Assembly (NCBI GenBank): GCA_903926695.1
Contig: CAIYKK010000664.1
Coordinates: 1 to 5,512 of the forward strand
From: an uncultured Burkholderiales bacterium
GTDB taxonomy: Bacteria; Pseudomonadota; Gammaproteobacteria; Burkholderiales; Burkholderiaceae_C
Reading direction: 5' to 3'
Length of the DNA stretch: 5,512 bases
Shown here piece after piece: positions 1 to 5,512 of this stretch. Numbering within the stretch: position 1 is the first letter of the stretch; each line of letters opens with the position of its first letter. Under the pieces are notes generated by a model. It was not told where the DNA came from, searched no databases, and saw only the letters and a list, made by a program, of their open reading frames with translations. The translations under genes and the position numbers were made by a program.

Positions 1-2078
<2,078 letters not shown>

Positions 2079-2105
2079 TGTGAAATTGGGCGTTGCAAAC
2101 TTTCC

Positions 2106-2111
2106 ATCATA
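2106..2111 (-). promoter_or_regulatory. Possible -10 box for uvrA (TATGAT)
   Basis: Read on the minus strand, TATGAT lies about 28 bases upstream of the proposed uvrA GTG. It matches the sigma-70 -10 consensus at five of six positions and would give a short leader of about 20 nt. At a 17-base spacing the -35 position reads CAGCGC, which is poor; a TTGAAA exists but lies 36 bases away. I found no CTGT-N8-ACAG type LexA site in the 2079-2276 gap. That gap also holds the small inverted repeat GCACC-AGCC-GGTGC (2171-2184) and must carry the promoter of the rightward transporter gene, which I could not identify. Confidence 0.3.
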
Positions 2112-2276
2112 GACCCGCCGGGCGCGGCGCGCTGCCGGTTCTGGCGCTTTCAAGCACAATACGGGCCTCTGCACCAGCCGGTGCGGGCGGCCCGAACGGC
2201 TGTCCGGGCAACGCTTGAGCCAAGTCTGTCCACGGCTGTTTCCGCTGTGTTTTCCCCCTTGTGAGACTCTTTCGCC

Positions 2277-3506
2277 GTGTCTTCTATGTCAGTTTCCCCT
2301 TCGTTTCCCATGACCGCCACCGAGCGGCGCGCCAGCTTTTCGCTGGCCTCGATTTTTGCCCTGCGCATGCTCGGGCTGTTTCTGGTGCTGCCGGTGTTTG
2401 CGCTGGAAGCGGCGCGTTTTCCGGGCGGCGACGATCCGGCTCGCGTCGGTCTGGCGATGGGCATTTACGGCCTGACGCAGGCTTGTTTGCAGATTCCGTT
2501 CGGGCTGGCTTCGGACTGGTGGGGGCGCAAGCCGGTCATCGTGGCCGGGCTGGTGATGTTTGCGCTGGGCAGTTTTGTCTCGGCCTGGGCGCCGGATTTG
2601 CACTGGCTGATTGCCGGGCGCGCTATTCAGGGCGCGGGCGCGATTTCCGCCGCTGTCACGGCGCTGCTGGCTGACACCACCCGCGACGAAGTCCGCACCA
2701 AGGCGATGGCGCTGATTGGCGGCAGCATTGCGCTGATGTTTGCGCTGTCGCTGGTGGTTGCGCCCTGGCTGGCGGGGCTGATCGGGCTGCACGGGCTGTT
2801 TGCGCTGACCGGTGGTTTGGCGCTGACCGGCATTGCCATCGTGCTGTGGTGGGTGCCCGCCGAACCGAAAATTCACGCCAGCGCCGAGCGCGGCAGCGTG
2901 CTGGAAGTGCTGAGGGAACCGGCGCTGTTGCGGCTTAATTTTGGCGTGTTTGTGTTGCATGCGGTGCAGCTGGCAATGTGGGTCGCACTGCCCGCGCTGC
3001 TGGTGGCCGCCGGGCTGGACAAGGCGCACCACTGGCAGGTGTATTTACCGGCGGTGCTGGCGTCCTTTCTGGTGATGGGCATGACGCTGTTTCCGCTGGA
3101 AAAGCGCGGCTACCTGCGCGCCGTGTTTTTGAGCGCCATCGGGCTGATTTTTTTGGTGCAAATCGGTTTGCTGTGGACGGTCTGGTCTTCGGGCGCGGGC
3201 GTGCCCGGCCTGAGCTGGCTGGCGACGCTGCTGGTGCTGTTTTTCTGCGGCTTCAATGTGCTGGAAGCCAGCCAGCCGAGTCTGGCTTCGCGGGTGGCAC
3301 CGGCGCATGCGCGCGGCGCGGCGCTGGGGGTTTACAACACGCTGCAGTCGCTGGGCTTTTTTGCTGGCGGCGCTGTCGGCGGCTGGCTGACCAAGGCGCA
3401 TGGCCCGCAGGGGTTGTTCATGGCCTGCGGCGCCATGATGCTGCTCTGGCTGGGCGTGGCCTGGCCGATGAAGGCGCCTAACCCCAAAGGAACGGGCCGC
3501 CCCTAA
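2277..3506 (+). CDS. MFS transporter, YajR-like putative drug/proton antiporter
   Basis: A 409-residue, strongly hydrophobic inner-membrane protein of the major facilitator superfamily, probably with 12 membrane helices. The first helix is around [18 protein letters not shown] (residues 27-44). MFS motif [14 protein letters not shown] with Asp80 and GRK, lies at residues 76-88 in the loop between helices 2 and 3. Motif B is at [12 protein letters not shown] from Arg115. [17 protein letters not shown] in the second half is typical of YajR-like members. E. coli YajR carries an extra soluble C-terminal domain that is absent here. The substrate cannot be read from the sequence; 'drug efflux' is family-level inference. 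Three starts are possible: GTG 2277 (GTGAGA about 10 bases upstream), ATG 2286, and ATG 2310, where similarity to relatives probably begins but no ribosome site is seen. The gene is divergent from uvrA and 132 bp ahead of ssb. I recall this placement between uvrA and ssb as common in Burkholderiales. Confidence 0.92.
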   Translation: MSSMSVSPSFPMTATERRASFSLASIFALRMLGLFLVLPVFALEAARFPGGDDPARVGLAMGIYGLTQACLQIPFGLASDWWGRKPVIVAGLVMFALGSFVSAWAPDLHWLIAGRAIQGAGAISAAVTALLADTTRDEVRTKAMALIGGSIALMFALSLVVAPWLAGLIGLHGLFALTGGLALTGIAIVLWWVPAEPKIHASAERGSVLEVLREPALLRLNFGVFVLHAVQLAMWVALPALLVAAGLDKAHHWQVYLPAVLASFLVMGMTLFPLEKRGYLRAVFLSAIGLIFLVQIGLLWTVWSSGAGVPGLSWLATLLVLFFCGFNVLEASQPSLASRVAPAHARGAALGVYNTLQSLGFFAGGAVGGWLTKAHGPQGLFMACGAMMLLWLGVAWPMKAPNPKGTGRP

Positions 3507-3599
3507 ATCACACGGGTGCCGCATTGCGAATGCCCCGAGAATCGCACGCGTCCAGACCACTAAACCGTCCATTCGCCAGTTAAACTCCAGTCAGCACTT

Positions 3600-3624
3600 C
3601 GGGGATTTGGCTCCGGGGAATTTT
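3600..3624 (+). repeat. Short direct repeat upstream of ssb
   Basis: CGGGGATTT (3600-3608) is followed six bases later by CGGGGAATTTT (3614-3624), just before the ssb start. It is the only patterned element I see in the 132-bp gap between the transporter stop and ssb (3507-3638). It could be an operator or part of the ssb leader, or could be chance. No convincing -35/-10 pair or LexA-type palindrome is visible in the gap, so whether ssb has its own promoter or is read from the transporter gene is open. The ribosome site of ssb is weak (GAAAG at 3625-3629, nine bases before the ATG). Confidence 0.3.
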
Positions 3625-3638
3625 GAAAGCAAAGCACT

Positions 3639-4190
3639 ATGGCATCGGTCAACAAAGTCATCATCGTCGGCAATCTGGGTAAAGACCCCGAAATGCGCGC
3701 TTTTCCCAGCGGCGACCAGGTCGCCAACGTCACCATCGCCACCACCGACAAGTGGAAGGACAAGCAGACTGGCGAGATGAAGGAAGCCACCGAATGGCAC
3801 CGCGTGGTGTTCAATGGCCGTCTGGCGGAAATCGTCGGCCAGTACCTGCGCAAAGGCTCACAGGTTTATGTCGAGGGTAGCTTGCGTACCCGTAAATGGG
3901 TCGATCAAAGCGGCATCGAAAAATACACCACCGAAATCCGCGCCGACCAGATGCAAATGCTCGGCAGCCGCCAAGGCATGGGCGCGCCCGGCCCAGCCGC
4001 CGGTGAAGGCAGCTATAACGGCGGCTACGAGCAGCCGCAGCAGCCATCCCAGTCACCCCAGCCGCGCCAGTACGCCGCGCCCGCCGCCCGTCCCGCCGCG
4101 CCGCCGCCTGCGCCCCGGCAAGCGCCCGCGCCCACGCAGCCTAGGGCTTCGAGCGGTTTTGACGACATGGATGACGACATCCCGTTTTGA
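3639..4190 (+). CDS. ssb: Single-stranded DNA-binding protein
   Basis: SSB coats single-stranded DNA as a tetramer during replication, recombination and repair and recruits partner enzymes through its C-terminal tail. The 183 residues follow the classic plan. Residues 1-110 form the OB-fold, opening with [20 protein letters not shown], with the DNA-stacking aromatics in place (Trp39, Trp53 in TEWHRV, Phe58, Trp87 in RKWVDQSG). Residues ~111-174 are a disordered linker rich in Gly, Gln, Pro and Ala. The acidic tip DDMDDDIPF (175-183) is the protein-interaction motif. Length is close to the 178 residues of E. coli SSB. The ATG is fixed by the conserved N-terminus. A rho-independent terminator follows 38 bases after the TGA, so ssb ends its transcription unit. 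In E. coli, uvrA and ssb are adjacent and divergent; here a transporter separates them. Confidence 0.98.
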   Translation: MASVNKVIIVGNLGKDPEMRAFPSGDQVANVTIATTDKWKDKQTGEMKEATEWHRVVFNGRLAEIVGQYLRKGSQVYVEGSLRTRKWVDQSGIEKYTTEIRADQMQMLGSRQGMGAPGPAAGEGSYNGGYEQPQQPSQSPQPRQYAAPAARPAAPPPAPRQAPAPTQPRASSGFDDMDDDIPF

Positions 4191-4228
4191 GGTGTACCTC
4201 AGAATTTTCTGTAAAGAGTCTCTATAAG

Positions 4229-4258
4229 GCCTTGATTTATCAAGGCTTTTTTTATTTT
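4229..4258 (+). terminator. Rho-independent terminator after ssb
   Basis: GCCTTGAT (4229-4236) and ATCAAGGC (4239-4246) are perfect inverted copies separated by two bases, in practice a 7-bp stem with a TTTA loop. A T-rich tract (TTTTTTTATTTT, 4247-4258) follows directly. Position and polarity fit termination of ssb. No T-tract lies on the opposite side, so it is one-directional. Confidence 0.93.
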
Positions 4259-4450
4259 CTTACAAAAATTTCGGTAGCGTATCCATCCCGGCTTGGGCAG
4301 AAAAATTTGGTTGCTGGTCTGGTCAAGTTTGAAGCCTTTGGAAGGCGAAAACTGTCGCGCTGACCTTTTTTCTTGAACTTCGGAAAGTTCGTTTTTCAAA
4401 GAAGTTTTTCCAGGCGCGTTCCAGGTCTTTCAAAACCTGCTTGGCATTTT
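4259..4450. other. Comparatively AT-rich non-coding stretch after ssb
   Basis: No frame here resembles a protein. The base composition is more AT-rich than the flanking genes. Visible items are the T-tailed hairpin at 4375-4397 (listed separately), a CAGGT...ACCTG inverted pair around 4422-4439 and a repeated TTCCAGG near 4410-4425. I recognise no tRNA or known riboswitch. It may be decayed sequence or part of the 3' flank of ssb. Confidence 0.5.
4375..4397 (+). terminator. Second terminator-like hairpin downstream of ssb
   Basis: GAACTT (4375-4380) and AAGTTC (4385-4390) pair perfectly around a CGGA loop and are followed by GTTTTTC (4391-4397). The stem is AT-rich and weak and the T-tract is interrupted. 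It could be a backup terminator for ssb read-through, or the end of an unrecognised short transcript from the 4259-4374 stretch. Confidence 0.4.
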
Positions 4451-4454
4451 ATGA

Positions 4455-4674
4455 AGCAATTTTGCTGATCGACGGCAGTGGAGGAAGCCTGCAGCGTCCG
4501 CGCTCTGCACCCCGCCCTGAAGGACGGGTTTTTCGCGCAAGAGGGATAAAAATGTTGCGAAGCATCCCCGAGCGAACAAGGGAGGAGGAGAACCGCCCAG
4601 GAGGGACAACCCGGTCAAGGCAACCGGGAGGGCTTCGCAACCAAGAAGGCCCATTTTCTGCCAGGCAGTTTTAA
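4455..4674 (+). ncRNA. Candidate structured RNA, possibly an orphan IscB-type omegaRNA (HEARO) or IS200/IS605-like remnant
   Basis: Read directly, this stretch contains many inverted repeats in a row. They are AGCAA-TT-TTGCT (4455-4466), TGCAGCG-TCCG-CG(CT)CTGCA (4490-4509), CCCGCCCT-GA-AGGACGGG with one mismatch (4511-4528), a long-range perfect 10-bp stem GTTGCGAAGC / GCTTCGCAAC (4554-4563 with 4632-4641), and inside it TCCC/GGGA (4565-4568 with 4580-4583) and CCCGGT-loop-ACCGGG (4610-4628). The interior is purine-rich with A-rich joints, as in folded RNAs. The block starts right after ATGA (4451-4454), the kind of site I recall for HEARO elements, is about 220 nt long like omegaRNA scaffolds, and ends next to ATGGCA (4675). 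No HNH/RuvC or TnpB protein gene follows. Against this reading, the 4511-4533 hairpin looks like a terminator on the plus strand, so the RNA might start after it (about 4540-4645) or lie on the minus strand. Structured element: fairly confident. Family name: speculative. Confidence 0.4.
4511..4533 (+). terminator. GC-rich hairpin with T-tract
   Basis: CCCG-C-CCT (4511-4518) pairs with AGG-A-CGGG (4521-4528), leaving a single C/A mismatch and a GA turn, and TTTTT (4529-4533) follows. As DNA it has the form of a plus-strand intrinsic terminator or attenuator. Very similar GC hairpins also sit at the ends of IS200/IS605-type elements, so it may instead be a transposon-end hairpin within the candidate element around it. 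Confidence 0.5.
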
Positions 4675-4680
4675 ATGGCA

Positions 4681-4711
4681 AGACCCCAGCGGGTCTGGCC
4701 AGTAGGCCCGC
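4681..4711 (+). other. Two mutually exclusive hairpins
   Basis: AGACCC-CAGC-GGGTCT (4681-4696) is a perfect 6-bp tetraloop hairpin. GCGGG at 4689-4693, which forms part of its loop and 3' arm, can instead pair with CCCGC at 4707-4711, and GGCC-AGTA-GGCC (4697-4708) offers a third pairing. Competing folds of this sort occur in leaders that switch conformation, but no T-tract follows, so a transcription attenuator is not shown. Confidence 0.35.
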
Positions 4712-4734
4712 CTGACTTCCCGCCCGCCCCGCCC

Positions 4735-4760
4735 GGCAAGCGCCTACAGGCGCAATTGCC
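4735..4760 (+). other. Strong hairpin upstream of hldC
   Basis: GGCAA-GCGCC-TACA-GGCGC-(AA)-TTGCC gives a 10-bp stem with one two-base bulge and a TACA loop. It lies directly before a TAATAT sequence (4765-4770) that resembles a -10 box but lacks a matching -35, and 72 bases before the probable hldC start. No T-tract follows. It could be a leader hairpin, a protein-binding palindrome or the edge of the upstream element. Confidence 0.55.
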
Positions 4761-4831
4761 CCGCTAATATGTACTGGCGCAATGGCCTACAGTGCTGCAC
4801 CAAAAAATCAACATCACCACCTGGGTATATC

Positions 4832-5317
4832 TTGATCACTCCTCCCGCATTTCTGAAAAAAATCGCCGCCCGTGAAGACGCGCTGGCCCGCATGGCGGCA
4901 CTGCCGCGCCCCGTCGTGTTCACCAACGGCGTGTTTGACGTGCTGCACTGCGGCCATGCCACCTATCTGGCCCAGGCGCGCCAGCTCGGCGCCAGCCTGG
5001 TCGTGGCGCTGAACACCGATGCCTCGGCGCGCCGCCTCGGCAAAGGCCCGGAGCGCCCGCTGAACCACCAGGCTGACCGCGCCGTCTTGATGGCCGCGCT
5101 GGAATCCGTCAGCCTCGTGACCTGGTTTGACGAGGACACGCCGCTCGAACTGATCACCGCGCTGCGCCCGGACGTGCTGGTCAAGGGCGGCGACTACAAC
5201 ATGGACACGCTGGCCGAAACCGCCGTGGTCAAAGCCTATGGTGGCCGTGCGCAGGCGATTGCCTTTGTGGACGGTTATTCCACGACCGCGCTGGTGACGA
5301 AAATCCGCAGCACTTGA
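4832..5317 (+). CDS. hldC: D-glycero-beta-D-manno-heptose 1-phosphate adenylyltransferase
   Basis: This cytoplasmic nucleotidyltransferase (also called RfaE2) uses ATP to turn D-glycero-beta-D-manno-heptose 1-phosphate into ADP-heptose, the precursor of the LPS inner core. Numbered from TTG 4832 (161 residues), TNGVFDVLHCGH at 31-42 carries the HxGH catalytic signature (His39, His42), KGGDY is at 118-122 and STTALVTKIR at 150-159, all characteristic of this family. The kinase domain fused to it in E. coli HldE is absent, as in betaproteobacteria with separate HldA and HldC; no kinase gene is in the window. The frame is open up to ATG 4769, but those 21 extra residues (MYWRNGLQCC...) look unlike the family. 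Relatives begin near PPAFLxKI, so TTG 4832 is preferred, with a weak TGGG before it. It appears to be a single-gene unit, separated from ssb by terminators. Confidence 0.93.
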   Translation: MITPPAFLKKIAAREDALARMAALPRPVVFTNGVFDVLHCGHATYLAQARQLGASLVVALNTDASARRLGKGPERPLNHQADRAVLMAALESVSLVTWFDEDTPLELITALRPDVLVKGGDYNMDTLAETAVVKAYGGRAQAIAFVDGYSTTALVTKIRST

Positions 5318-5321
5318 GACC

Positions 5322-5361
5322 GGCGCAAGATTGCAGCTACGGCCGCAGCCCAAATCGCGCC
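5322..5361. other. Imperfect hairpin after hldC
   Basis: GGCGC (5322-5326) pairs with GCGCC (5357-5361), GATT (5329-5332) with AATC (5353-5356), and the centre GCTACGG/CCGCAGC (5336-5349) is nearly self-complementary. It starts five bases after the hldC stop, where a terminator would be expected, but no T-tract follows on either strand. It could act as an mRNA 3'-end structure in a gap between convergent genes. Confidence 0.4.
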
Positions 5362-5377
5362 GTCTGCCCACCCGGCA

Positions 5378-5400
5378 GCTACACGCTACACGCTCACGCG
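5378..5400. repeat. Short tandem repeat GCTACAC
   Basis: GCTACAC occurs twice in direct succession (5378-5384 and 5385-5391), followed by a diverged third copy (GCTCACGCG). GCAGCTAC at 5375-5382 also repeats 5333-5340. It lies in the non-coding gap after hldC. No function is evident. Confidence 0.55.
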
Positions 5401-5439
5401 GTAGGCATGCCGCCGACCCGCCAGCGCCGTCCGGTGGTC

Positions 5440-5463
5440 GCTGGTGCTGGTGCTGGTGCTGGT
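5440..5463. repeat. Hexanucleotide tandem repeat (GCTGGT)4
   Basis: Four perfect copies of GCTGGT run from 5440 to 5463, directly next to the putative stop codon of the minus-strand gene at 5464-5466. Perfect hexamer arrays are prone to slippage. If the minus-strand reading is right, the array is in its 3' untranslated region. If a plus-strand gene started at ATG 5407, it would encode repeated Ala-Gly. Confidence 0.85.
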
Positions 5464-5512
5464 TCAGCCCCGGCCCTGAAACGCCGCCGCCCTCAACGCT
5501 TCGATGGCTTCG
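5464..5512 (-). CDS. Possible C-terminal end of an unidentified convergent gene
   Basis: On the minus strand a frame open at the right edge reads EAIEALRAAAFQGRG and ends at TGA (plus 5464-5466). The Ala/Glu/Leu-rich helix-like ending and the G/C-ending codons resemble a real C-terminus in this genome, and the gap to hldC would then hold convergent 3' ends. Fifteen residues cannot identify a family. The alternative is a plus-strand gene from ATG 5407, also open to the edge, whose start has only a weak GGTAGG before it and whose product would be very Arg/Pro-rich. I slightly prefer the minus-strand reading. Confidence 0.3.
   Translation of the reverse strand, partial: EAIEALRAAAFQGRG

Noticed and set aside
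2289..3032. Minus-strand frame of 247 codons opposite the transporter gene
   Set aside because: The product is Gln/His/Arg-rich without domain character, while the plus strand encodes a clear MFS protein.
4430..4681. Minus-strand frame of 83 codons in the ssb-hldC gap
   Set aside because: It covers the hairpin block exactly, shows no recognisable domain, and is better explained by the inverted-repeat structure.
4675..4767. 30-codon frame starting ATGGCA, considered as an iscB remnant
   Set aside because: Only the first two codons resemble an IscB start. The rest is Pro-rich and unlike the family, so the match is not meaningful.
5407..5512. Plus-strand gene start at ATG 5407 (MPPTRQRRPVV...)
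   Set aside because: Weak ribosome site, biased Arg/Pro/Ala-Gly composition and no recognisable motif. The minus-strand C-terminus is slightly more plausible, but the window edge prevents a decision.

Overview
The window is GC-rich chromosomal DNA, most likely from a betaproteobacterium of the order Burkholderiales, probably Comamonadaceae-like. That placement is an inference. It rests on the order uvrA / MFS transporter / ssb, on the single-strand-binding protein with a Gln/Pro/Ala-rich linker and a DDDIPF tail, and on a stand-alone heptose-phosphate adenylyltransferase not fused to its kinase.

Layout: positions 1-2078 (minus strand) hold the first ~692 codons of uvrA, the nucleotide-excision-repair damage sensor; its C-terminal third lies beyond the left edge. 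This UvrA has an N-terminal extension and an unusual Gly/Ala-rich insertion of about 50 residues just before its first zinc module. Transcribed away from it are an MFS transporter of the YajR-like type (2277-3506) and ssb (3639-4190), which ends at a clear rho-independent terminator (4229-4258).

Positions 4191-4831 form a non-coding stretch of about 640 bases, the most interesting part of the window. Its first part is comparatively AT-rich. From about 4455 it is packed with perfect or near-perfect inverted repeats, including a 10-bp stem closing a ~70-nt interior. I interpret 4455-4674 as a structured RNA or mobile-element remnant, possibly an orphan IscB-type omegaRNA (HEARO) that has lost its protein gene. 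The structure is read directly; the family assignment is speculative. More hairpins at 4681-4711 and 4735-4760 lie between it and the next gene.

Positions 4832-5317 encode the D-glycero-beta-D-manno-heptose 1-phosphate adenylyltransferase of LPS core synthesis (hldC/rfaE2), probably starting at TTG. Beyond it are an imperfect hairpin, short tandem repeats, and what may be the last codons of a convergent minus-strand gene (5464-5512).

UvrA and SSB both belong to DNA repair and replication. The transporter between them and the LPS gene downstream share no evident pathway with them. I saw no tRNA, rRNA, CRISPR array, intact transposase or convincing SOS box.
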